DNA of 51,566 nt, taken from NCBI GenBank assembly GCA_965225955.1, contig CBDDBX010000040.1, forward strand, positions 1-51,566, read 5' to 3'. A program made the position numbers and the translations under genes. Under the pieces are notes generated by a model. That model was given only the letters and a program-made list of their open reading frames with translations. It searched no databases and had not been told where the DNA came from. This document shows, piece by piece, positions 1 through 7,476 of the stretch. Source of the stretch: CBDDBX01 sp965225955. GTDB lineage: Bacteria > Acidobacteriota > Aminicenantia > UBA2199. Position 1 is the stretch's first letter. Each line of letters opens with the position of its first letter.

Positions 1-1
1 G

Positions 2-1648
2 AATAAGAAACGTTACATATTCAACTTTAATGCTTCAGCTATTCCAGATACACGCTTCTTCTCTGTTACTGACAGAAAAATAATCCTCAGCTATAATTCA
101 GTCAAAACCCTGAAGATGGATTTTGGCTCAGGGAACAAAACAAAAAAAATACAACTCAGTCTTTTCTACAATCCCGGCTCAAACTTCCTTTCCGGTACAT
201 CTGTTCTGACTTTTGATCAGAAGAAAGCTTTAAGATCACTAAACCTGAATCCCGATCTGAAAATCAGAGGTAGTCTGAGTAAGGACAATTCTCATCTTTC
301 AGTTATGCGAAAACGTAACACCTACTACTTCCTGGGAGAATCCACCAATAAACTGTCATTCTTCTTTGATGGCAAAGTGAAACCTTCCCTGCATATTGGT
401 GAAACTTTTAAAGAATTCCAGATAAAATACCACCAGCCCTACTCCTATCTTTCACGTAATCAGAACTTCTACCCAAATACAGGGCTTGATTTTACTCAGA
501 CTGTTTTTACTGTATCTGTTCCGCCTCAGATGAACTGCCTGGCTTCAGGTACTCTGAGCAGATCATCACAGTCTGCCCGGAACACCTACACTTTCACAAG
601 TCCCGGCGTAAAGGGCATATCTCTCATATGCGGAGATTTTAAATACAAGAGAACACTTAACTCCAGAATTCCGATAAAGATCTTTTCTGCTCCCAGAACA
701 GCTCCTTTAAGACTATACGACAAAGAAGATATTGTGGAAGGCTTCGACTTCCTCCTGGATAAACTTACACCTCTGGATCTGAAAGAGGTGAACATGATCT
801 TCCAGCCAAGTGCTCATGAAGGCGGTGTCAGCACTCAGGGAATGATCGTTATCGATTATAATTTTATGGGTCAGTCAATATCAGATGATTTAAAAAGACG
901 TATTAACATATACAGAAGCCCGATACTTCTGGGTAAAGCTCCTGCTTACTATGTAATTCATGAACTGGCGCACCAGTGGTGGGGTGGAGTTGTTTCCTGG
1001 CAGAACTATAAAGACATGTGGATCACAGAGGGACTGGCACAGTTTTCAGAGCTATACTTCCTCGAAAACCATTTTAACAGAGGCAGATTCCGCAGAATGG
1101 TCAACCGTATGAAAAAAACTATCTACCAGATGAATGATCATGGACCTATTGTTTATGGCAACAGAATTCTTGGTAATAGTGACAGGCGGGTTGCTTTCCA
1201 GACAATTGTATATAATAAAACTGCCCTGGTTTTCATGATGCTCAAAAAACTACTGGGTGAGGCAGACTTTCTTAAAAGATTAAACTACATTCTCACAACC
1301 CACAAATACAGTAGTATAAATACAGCTACTTTTATCAGGTCTTTCAGTAAAGGTAATCCTTTGATATCAGAATTCCTTAACAAGTGGATAAGAAAAAGAC
1401 ATATACCTGAGGTTTCAGTTCAGAGCAGCCTGAATGGCAGCAGAGGAACAGTTCATGTAACTCAGGACAGCGACTTCATATTCCCGCTAACTCTTACAAT
1501 TGAAACTGCTGAAGGGAAAAAATCGCGCACCTTTATTATTGACGAGCCTTCCAAAAAGATTGTTCTGAATGAATCGTCAAGAATCATACTTGTAAAACCC
1601 GACATGTCAGATTCTCTTGTAAAGCTGAATAAGAAAAACGGTAACTAA
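2..1648 (+). CDS. M1-like zinc metallopeptidase, 5' end outside window
   Basis: The reading frame is open to the left edge, so the gene begins upstream; the first internal Met is at 116. The zinc site is intact: HELAHQWWGG, with the first His codon at 959, gives HEXXH followed 18 residues later by the third ligand in WITEGLAQF. The conserved Tyr of M1 enzymes is probably in TIVYNKTALVF. The exopeptidase GAMEN motif expected about 35-40 residues upstream of the zinc site is not recognisable; the segment there reads STQGMIVID. About 100 C-terminal residues look beta-rich. M1 enzymes cleave N-terminal residues from peptides, but without GAMEN this one may be an endopeptidase, have altered specificity, or serve another role. 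Export cannot be judged because the N-terminus is missing. No plus-strand neighbour follows; the next gene is on the other strand. Confidence 0.85.
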   Translation, partial: NKKRYIFNFNASAIPDTRFFSVTDRKIILSYNSVKTLKMDFGSGNKTKKIQLSLFYNPGSNFLSGTSVLTFDQKKALRSLNLNPDLKIRGSLSKDNSHLSVMRKRNTYYFLGESTNKLSFFFDGKVKPSLHIGETFKEFQIKYHQPYSYLSRNQNFYPNTGLDFTQTVFTVSVPPQMNCLASGTLSRSSQSARNTYTFTSPGVKGISLICGDFKYKRTLNSRIPIKIFSAPRTAPLRLYDKEDIVEGFDFLLDKLTPLDLKEVNMIFQPSAHEGGVSTQGMIVIDYNFMGQSISDDLKRRINIYRSPILLGKAPAYYVIHELAHQWWGGVVSWQNYKDMWITEGLAQFSELYFLENHFNRGRFRRMVNRMKKTIYQMNDHGPIVYGNRILGNSDRRVAFQTIVYNKTALVFMMLKKLLGEADFLKRLNYILTTHKYSSINTATFIRSFSKGNPLISEFLNKWIRKRHIPEVSVQSSLNGSRGTVHVTQDSDFIFPLTLTIETAEGKKSRTFIIDEPSKKIVLNESSRIILVKPDMSDSLVKLNKKNGN

Positions 1649-1809
1649 TTAATAATAAGAAACATTTCAATCATAAAGGGGTGGAAATACTTTGCCCCTG
1701 CACACTTCTCAGTTGTGATATTTACACGGACTGGCACAGACTCACACTGACAGCCACTAACAACGCTCATTCATAACAGGCAAGTGAAGTCATTAAAAAC
1801 CACCTCCCC

Positions 1810-1827
1810 CTCCTTTCCAGGAAGGAG
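1810..1827 (+). terminator. possible terminator of the M1-like gene
   Basis: CTCCTT and AAGGAG arms form a short hairpin followed by a T-rich stretch (TTCTGTTTCTCTTGTT). It lies about 160 bases after the stop codon and the stem is weak, so this is tentative. Confidence 0.3.
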
Positions 1828-2200
1828 AGTTCTGTTTCTCTTGTTAAAAGGCAGTTCGGGTGAAAAATGTTGTATTTCTAAATTGTGCAGATCTTATAAA
1901 CCCAGACGCAATCTGTAGACGAAGAAAGGAACGAAGCGGATGACGAGTAATATCACAGATGGGTGGAAAGCACTACAACATCTGGAAAAAAATTTAATTG
2001 TGCTAAAATCCTTAAGTAAGCACCATTCGTGCCAGTCCGTGATAGTTTGTGCCAGTCAATCTTCCATCGTATATACTGGTGATTAGTGAAATAGCCTTGT
2101 AGTTTACTGAAACAACTGTACTGATGGGATACTAAAAAATAGTTTAATAATAGTGGAGTAAAATTTTACCAGCAGATCACTGGCATGAGGGGCAAGATCT

Positions 2201-2221
2201 GCCGACTGTTATACAGCCGGC
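2201..2221 (-). terminator. possible weak terminator of the coiled-coil lipoprotein gene
   Basis: GCCGACTGT and ACAGCCGGC form a nine-base stem with one mismatch just downstream of the minus-strand stop. No T tract follows on that strand, so termination is uncertain. Confidence 0.3.
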
Positions 2222-2236
2222 AAGTCTATTTAGTTT

Positions 2237-3070
2237 TTACTGTTTTGCAGTTTCTTCAGTCTTTTTTTCTTCAGCAGGAGCGGCTTCTTTCTTTTCGCCT
2301 TCAGCAGCAGGAGCAGCTTCTTCTGCAGGTTTTTCTTCAGCAGGAGCAGCTTCTACAGGAGCAGCTTCCTCTTTTGCAAAATCTTCAGCAGTTTTGAACG
2401 CAAGGATAATGAGACGACCTTTTTTCTCTTTCTGAGCACCAGGAAGAGTCAGGAAGTATCTTCTCAGAACCATAACGTAATCTTTTTCACTACCATCTTC
2501 CAGAGTTACTTTAAGATCTGCTTTGTTTGTTTCTGATCTTCCACCAAAATTTTCAAGAGCATCTTTCATGCCTGATGACATTGTGATGTATCTTTTTTCA
2601 ATTTCGATTTTGCCTTTAATTTCAGCAACTCTTTTTCTGATTTCACCAACTTTTTTCTTTTCAACTTCAGCAGCTTCTTTAGCAGCTTCAATTTTTTTCT
2701 TGATTTCGTTTCTTTTACGTCTGCTCTTAGTATCTTCGAGTTCAAATTCGAGATCTTCAAGTTCGTTTTTCTTATCAAGAGCCAGACCAATCTGATCCTG
2801 TCTCTCTTTTTTTGCTTTTTCAAAAGCTTCAATCAGAGCAGGTAGCTCATACTCTTTAACTTCAGGTTCACTAATTGAAGTAATAATATAAGATTTTGAC
2901 TTGATGTATACGGGCTCAACTGCCATTGAACTCATTGTATCAAGGTCACCTTTTTCACCTGATTTCATAGCTCTGAAATACTGCTCTATGGTTACTTCCT
3001 GAGGTTTTGAGCAGGAAGTAAATGCAAATATCATACTCAAGACTGCAATAATTACCAATAGTTTTTTCAT
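2237..3070 (-). CDS. coiled-coil lipoprotein with Ala/Glu/Pro/Lys tail
   Basis: This 277-residue protein starts with a lipoprotein signal (MKKLLVIIAVLSMIFAFTSC; lipobox FTSC, so Cys20 is the predicted acylation site). Residues of about 75-160 are almost entirely charged heptad-like sequence rich in Lys, Glu and Arg, a strong coiled coil. A small beta-rich segment follows (about 170-225). The last 45 residues are low-complexity repeats of EEKPAEEAAPA type, resembling flexible periplasmic linkers. An AAGGAGG ribosome site lies six bases upstream of ATG. No enzymatic motif is visible. A structural or tethering role in the periplasm is inference; I do not recognise the family. It appears to be transcribed alone. 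Confidence 0.85.
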   Translation of the reverse strand: MKKLLVIIAVLSMIFAFTSCSKPQEVTIEQYFRAMKSGEKGDLDTMSSMAVEPVYIKSKSYIITSISEPEVKEYELPALIEAFEKAKKERQDQIGLALDKKNELEDLEFELEDTKSRRKRNEIKKKIEAAKEAAEVEKKKVGEIRKRVAEIKGKIEIEKRYITMSSGMKDALENFGGRSETNKADLKVTLEDGSEKDYVMVLRRYFLTLPGAQKEKKGRLIILAFKTAEDFAKEEAAPVEAAPAEEKPAEEAAPAAEGEKKEAAPAEEKKTEETAKQ

Positions 3071-3092
3071 CGTTCCTCCTTAAGCTGTCTCT

Positions 3093-3098
3093 ATTATA
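3093..3098 (-). promoter_or_regulatory. -10 element for the coiled-coil lipoprotein gene
   Basis: A perfect TATAAT on the minus strand lies upstream of the AAGGAGG site. The -35 is poor. Two copies of ATAAGTGA sit farther upstream (near 3125 and 3168) and could be regulator half-sites. Confidence 0.45.
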
Positions 3099-3249
3099 AG
3101 AAAAAAATATTTAATTAACATGTATAAGTGAATAATAACAATGTATACTTTGTTTATCTGACAATTATAAGTGAGTTAAATTTCAAAATCAAGAATCGGA
3201 ACCTTTTGTATCAAAAATATTCATTTTTATGGACAAAGAAACTCATACA

Positions 3250-3267
3250 GGGTGCTTTTCAGCACCC
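3250..3267 (-). terminator. terminator hairpin after the 201-residue lipoprotein gene
   Basis: GGGTGC and GCACCC form a perfect six-base stem with a six-base loop 13 bases after the minus-strand stop codon. The following sequence is only moderately T-rich. Confidence 0.6.
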
Positions 3268-3279
3268 CAAAAAGCCAGA

Positions 3280-3885
3280 TTAATCAATAAAGACAGCTTT
3301 CCATTCACCAGCTTCTTCGCTAGGACCTTTCCACTCACCTGAGATATATCTGGGACCTGCATAGCCGGTAAATTTATAACCTTCCCAGTTTTCAAAAACC
3401 ATGATCAGCTGATCATCGTCGTCGTAACTCCAGGTGCCATTCTTACCATTTGAAATTGTAAATGTACCTGATTTGTGGTCAGCACCTTCAAAAACGAGAT
3501 CCCAATAGCTGGGGTCTCCGCTTTTACTTGTAAATACCATATCCCATTTGGTTCTGATATCCGGCTCCCCGACATACATTATTGTATCGGTATAAACTAC
3601 GAATTTACCTCTACCGGTTATATCTGTAGGAACTTTTCTTGAAGACTCGTTCATATACATTGGTGGAATCTCTTTTCTTCCATCTGTATACTCATATCCA
3701 AAAATAATTTCATCAAGTTCTTTATATTTATGGTCTCCGGCTGGCGGATCTCCTTTGATATTATCCTGAAGTTTAACAGTTACTGTATATTTGGGATGAC
3801 CAAATTTACAGCCTGAAATAAAAAAAACAGCAGCAATGAGTACCAGCAGACTACCTGGAACTCCTTTAAAAATAGTACGGCTCAT
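3280..3885 (-). CDS. hypothetical lipoprotein, beta-rich
   Basis: This 201-residue protein carries a lipoprotein signal ending in ISGC (Cys26). The mature part is rich in Gly, Asp, Trp and Tyr with alternating hydrophobic residues, suggesting a beta sandwich or lipocalin-like fold. Stretches such as KNGTWSYDDDDQLIMVFENW and YISGEWKGPSEEAGEW repeat a 'G-x-W' pattern. GGAGG lies just upstream of ATG. The FmdB-type gene ends 64 bases upstream on the same strand, so co-transcription is possible. No family is recognised and no function is offered. Confidence 0.8.
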   Translation of the reverse strand: MSRTIFKGVPGSLLVLIAAVFFISGCKFGHPKYTVTVKLQDNIKGDPPAGDHKYKELDEIIFGYEYTDGRKEIPPMYMNESSRKVPTDITGRGKFVVYTDTIMYVGEPDIRTKWDMVFTSKSGDPSYWDLVFEGADHKSGTFTISNGKNGTWSYDDDDQLIMVFENWEGYKFTGYAGPRYISGEWKGPSEEAGEWKAVFID

Positions 3886-3949
3886 AATTCCTCCGATATC
3901 AGGTATTACCCATTCTAACTTAACATTTGCATATTTTCAAGCAGCACGA

Positions 3950-4180
3950 TTACTGGCAGCATCTGCCGGAACCTGCACAGGGAGGCACATCTCCACCGCT
4001 CATTCCACAACAGCTTCCCATATCCCGGCTCTCAGTTACACCAACTGATCCGGGTACAGAAAAGACCTTTTCCAGTTCTTCTGACCCACAGGATTCACAT
4101 TTTACTGATGTTTCAGAAGATCTGACAAGAATTTCGTTTATCTCATTACAATGGTTACATTTATATTCATAGATTGGCAT
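3950..4180 (-). CDS. FmdB-family zinc-ribbon protein
   Basis: The 76-residue protein begins MPIYEYKCNHC and has a second CXXC (KCESCGSEE), the paired-cysteine zinc ribbon of the FmdB/CxxC_CXXC_SSSS family. The C-terminal half is a loosely ordered Gly/Cys tail (SCCGM...CAGSGRCCQ), as in many family members. The family takes its name from a putative regulator of formamidase/amidase genes, but the function of most members is unknown. A GGAGG site precedes the ATG. It lies upstream of the 201-residue lipoprotein and downstream of the histidine kinase gene; 109 bases separate it from the kinase stop codon. Confidence 0.85.
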   Translation of the reverse strand: MPIYEYKCNHCNEINEILVRSSETSVKCESCGSEELEKVFSVPGSVGVTESRDMGSCCGMSGGDVPPCAGSGRCCQ

Positions 4181-4289
4181 AATAACCTCCGCTACATCGA
4201 TATTTTATCATATTCTGCACAGTTTAAATACTTAGCTTGCCTATCCTCATGTAACAGACGCAGAAAATTACAGAAGAGTTGCAGCAAAG

Positions 4290-6566
4290 TTAAATATCCG
4301 GGAAAAAGGATTTTTGACTATTATCTCTATTTTTGAAACACTCGTGTATAATCACACCGATAGTTTCAATTGTGTAAGGTTTTGGCAGATATCCTGCTGC
4401 TCCTTCCTTCAGAGCACTTTTTACTCTTGCAGTTTCTGAATATCCACTGGCAATGACAGTTTTTATATTCGGATACCTCTGTTTTATCTCATGGAAAATG
4501 TCGAGGCCATCCTGTCGGGTTCCAAGAATCATGTCAAGAACAATCAGGTCAACCGCCTCTTCTTTAAGATACTCAAGAGCTTCATCTCCACTCTCTACAG
4601 CATCTACTGAATACCTCAGAGCAAGAAGAAGACTGGATGCTATTTCTCTCTGCTCCGGCATATCATCAACAATCAGGATTTTCTCTCCGTTTCCGAGAAG
4701 ATCTTCAAGTGACTCTTCTACACTTTCTTCTTTGAGTTCCTGTCTCACAACCGGGAAAAACAGTTTGAAAACTGTACCTTTACCAACCACACTTTTAACA
4801 TCAATGAAGCCGTTATGATCTTTAACTGTACTCCAGACAATCGCCATTCCCAGACCTGTACCACTGCGTCCCATAATTTTTTTTGTAAAAAATGGCTCAA
4901 AGATTTTTACCAGTTCATTCTCAGGAATACCAATACCTGTATCTTTTACCTCTATGCACACATATTCACCAACCTGCATATCCAGGTTATACCCTTCGAT
5001 TGATGATTCCACATATTCATTGGTAGTTGAAATCTCTACTTCACCGGAGCCATCAATTGATTCCGCTGCATTAGTAACCAGATTGGTAATAGTTTTAATC
5101 AGATGTACAGGAGATCCCTGAATATTAAGCAGATCTTCCTGCAGGTTTTTTCTGAATTTCACACCGTAATTTATATTACGGGTCTTCTCAAATTCCGGTG
5201 ACGAACAGTAATCATTTATAATGCTGTTAACGGAGACTATCTCTTTTATCTGTATTCCTCTTCTGGCCAGAGTAAGCAGGTCACTTACAATAGCTGCTGC
5301 TTTCTGCCCTGATTTCTTAATCGATTCCAGAGCTTTGATCTGATATGTACAATCTTCCGGCAACCTCTTTATTACCAGATCAGGATAACCAACAATAGCC
5401 CCAAGAGTATTATTAAGATCATGAGCCACGCCACCTGCAAGACGCCCCAGAGCTTCCATTTTTTCTGACACATGCAGCCTTTTCTCAAGCTCATGTTTTT
5501 CCTGCTCTACTCTTTTCTTTTCAGTTATATCTTTAGCAAGGCAGATAATTCCATCAACATCACCGTTATTATCATACAGGTAAGAAGTAGAAACTGATAC
5601 AAAAATTTCTTCACCATTTTTACGATACATACAGCGCTCTTCATCACTGTATATTGCATTCTTCTTGAGGAAAGAGATTACCGGCCCCTCTTCAAAGAGC
5701 CCTTTTTCTCCAAAAACATCATCAAAATACATACCTTTCAGCTCTTCTTCTCCATAACCGAGAATATTCTGAGTTGCTCTGTTTACAGTTCTTATTTTAC
5801 CGTTAAGACCAAAAACAAGAAGAATATCACTCATGGACTCGAATATACTGTCAACGTAGTTCTTTGATACCACAAGCTTTGAAAGGTTTCCTGCCATTAA
5901 ATTAAATGAGTCCGCCAGAGAGCCGATTTCATCACTTTTTTTTATTCTGACTCTGTGGTTCAGCTCTCCCTGTCCTATTATCCTTGTTCCTGCAACCAGC
6001 TCTTTCAGAGGCTTGGATATGAGAAGTTTAATACCTGAGAGAGCTCCTGCAACTACTACAATAATAATCAGCAGGATTATGTATAGCACCATTTTTTCAA
6101 GTTCTCTGCTCTTTTTGTTAAGTTCCTCAAGAGAGAGCCAGAGATTAACCTCTCCGATAATTTCCCTGTGTTTACTGTTATCCGCATCAACATACTGCAG
6201 ACCAAATTCGTCTCTTCCCTGATTTACTGTCTCTATGGTTCTATTAAAGATCTTTGTATTCTCTACTGAAGGAACTCCTTCTTTAGCTAAAGACCTACCG
6301 TGGAGATCAATGATTTCCACACACACTACATCCGGTTCAACCAGCAACTCACGGGCAACCCGGACCAACTCTTCACGATTACCTATAAGAACGCCATATT
6401 CACTGTGTTCAGCAAGAGTTCTTACGTGAGTTTCACCTATTTTTGTAAGCTCCTGCTCAAGGCTACCTTTAAAATAGTTGTTAAAGAACCATCCTATAAA
6501 TACAATTGGAGATATTACAAGAACAGTGACAAATATATTGATTTTGGTAGTGATATTAAACTTCAT
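4290..6566 (-). CDS. membrane hybrid histidine kinase with C-terminal receiver
   Basis: Order of parts in 758 residues: membrane helix (about 11-30), periplasmic sensor region (31-157), second helix (158-180), HAMP (to about 233), PAS (about 238-350), HisKA with phospho-acceptor His382 in GVAHDLNN, HATPase with N-box (TNLVTNAAES), G1 (DTGIGIP) and G2 (GTGLGMAI), then a receiver domain from about 628. The receiver has acidic pair D634/D635, phospho-acceptor D678 (VLDM) and the LPKP lysine near 725. The kinase relays an envelope signal by phosphotransfer. No DNA-binding output domain is present and no partner regulator gene is adjacent, so the downstream target is not visible. The ATG overlaps the stop of the preceding periplasmic-protein gene (ATGA), implying translational coupling. 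Confidence 0.95.
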   Translation of the reverse strand: MKFNITTKINIFVTVLVISPIVFIGWFFNNYFKGSLEQELTKIGETHVRTLAEHSEYGVLIGNREELVRVARELLVEPDVVCVEIIDLHGRSLAKEGVPSVENTKIFNRTIETVNQGRDEFGLQYVDADNSKHREIIGEVNLWLSLEELNKKSRELEKMVLYIILLIIIVVVAGALSGIKLLISKPLKELVAGTRIIGQGELNHRVRIKKSDEIGSLADSFNLMAGNLSKLVVSKNYVDSIFESMSDILLVFGLNGKIRTVNRATQNILGYGEEELKGMYFDDVFGEKGLFEEGPVISFLKKNAIYSDEERCMYRKNGEEIFVSVSTSYLYDNNGDVDGIICLAKDITEKKRVEQEKHELEKRLHVSEKMEALGRLAGGVAHDLNNTLGAIVGYPDLVIKRLPEDCTYQIKALESIKKSGQKAAAIVSDLLTLARRGIQIKEIVSVNSIINDYCSSPEFEKTRNINYGVKFRKNLQEDLLNIQGSPVHLIKTITNLVTNAAESIDGSGEVEISTTNEYVESSIEGYNLDMQVGEYVCIEVKDTGIGIPENELVKIFEPFFTKKIMGRSGTGLGMAIVWSTVKDHNGFIDVKSVVGKGTVFKLFFPVVRQELKEESVEESLEDLLGNGEKILIVDDMPEQREIASSLLLALRYSVDAVESGDEALEYLKEEAVDLIVLDMILGTRQDGLDIFHEIKQRYPNIKTVIASGYSETARVKSALKEGAAGYLPKPYTIETIGVIIHECFKNRDNSQKSFFPDI

Positions 6567-7468
6567 CGTCCAAACACTCCGGCAGCTTTATCAAGTACTT
6601 CCCCAGGTATAAATATTTTTAATCTCGCAGCCACTGTTGCGTTTATAAAATATTCAATCAGTCTTGGTTTCTGGAACACAATTCCCTCTGGTGCCTCTCC
6701 CTTTATGACTCTTACAGCCATCTCTCCGGCCTGCTCACCTATATCACTGTAGTTACATGAGAGAGCCATCAGAGCTCCGGCTTTGGCATACAGAGGGGAT
6801 ATACCTACAACAGGGGTCATGCTCTTAAGGCCTTCCATAAGAAGCCTTTTAATGATACTCCCTCTGCACACCTGGGTATCAGGTACAATCCACAGAAAAT
6901 CCATTCTGGACATCTCCGAATATGGTAGTTCGTCACCTTTTACAAGTGGGTAAGTCTTAATATTTAATTTATAACTATCTGCTTCTGAAACAGCTCTTTT
7001 TATATTACTTTCATTCTCATCAGGTGTATAAAAAACGCCTCCGTTTTTTACATCCGGCAACACCTTTCTTATTATTCTGAACTGCTCATTTTCAGGCATG
7101 TCAAGGGAAACTCCGGTTACTTTCTTCCCTGAGATTCCACTGCCTTCAGGGTCTACCACCATTGCAAATACTACAGGAGTTCCCTGGAACTCTTCTGAAA
7201 CGAGTTTTGTTACAGAGGTCCCCAGAGTAAATATCAGATCTGGTTTGAAATTACTGATTCCTTTCGCAACGTCTATATTATAGAACAGAAACTCTTTAAC
7301 ATTGATAGTATAACCCTTCTCTTTAAGGTGCTTCACAAAACTTTCTGCTACAATATTATACTCTTTCAGATTTTTCTTCTTAACTATCGCAATTTTGACA
7401 GAAATCTCTGTGGCCACAATACCTGTGGTTATGAAGAAACAAAATATAATAAGCAGTATCTTCTTCAA
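6563..7468 (-). CDS. ABC_sub_bind family periplasmic binding protein
   Basis: This 301-residue protein has an N-terminal signal peptide (MKKILLIIFCFFITTGIVAT, cleavage probably near residue 20). It has the two-lobed layout of the TrpX/YtrX-like ABC_sub_bind family (PF04392): an early IFTLGTSVTKLV segment, the VFAMVVDPEGSG region, and a late segment with GISPLYAKAGALMALSCNYSDIGEQAGEMAVRVI, which is typical of these proteins. No permease or ATPase gene is nearby. It sits between a TonB receptor and a hybrid kinase, so it more likely presents a ligand to the kinase sensor than feeds a transporter; that is inference. It starts eight bases after the receptor gene. Confidence 0.85.
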   Translation of the reverse strand: MKKILLIIFCFFITTGIVATEISVKIAIVKKKNLKEYNIVAESFVKHLKEKGYTINVKEFLFYNIDVAKGISNFKPDLIFTLGTSVTKLVSEEFQGTPVVFAMVVDPEGSGISGKKVTGVSLDMPENEQFRIIRKVLPDVKNGGVFYTPDENESNIKRAVSEADSYKLNIKTYPLVKGDELPYSEMSRMDFLWIVPDTQVCRGSIIKRLLMEGLKSMTPVVGISPLYAKAGALMALSCNYSDIGEQAGEMAVRVIKGEAPEGIVFQKPRLIEYFINATVAARLKIFIPGEVLDKAAGVFGR

Positions 7469-7476
7469 TTCCGACC

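Larger units (their letters stand above)
1649..2236. other. 588-base non-coding stretch with repeated and foldable motifs
   Basis: I see no credible gene here. GTGCCAGTC occurs twice (near 2029 and 2050), and its inverted form GGACTGGCAC lies near 1728-1737. ATGTTGTA (near 1867) can pair with TACAACAT (near 1975), enclosing an imperfect pairing of an ACCCAG...ATCTGT segment with ACAGATGGGT (about 1900-1963). The block 1860-1990 could therefore fold as one element. It may be a degenerate intergenic repeat or a structured RNA; no known riboswitch core is recognised. Confidence 0.4.

Noticed and set aside
2185..2397. Plus-strand 70-residue Leu/Gln-rich ORF
   Set aside because: It is the reverse reading of the Ala/Glu/Lys repeat codons of the lipoprotein tail and has no ribosome site.
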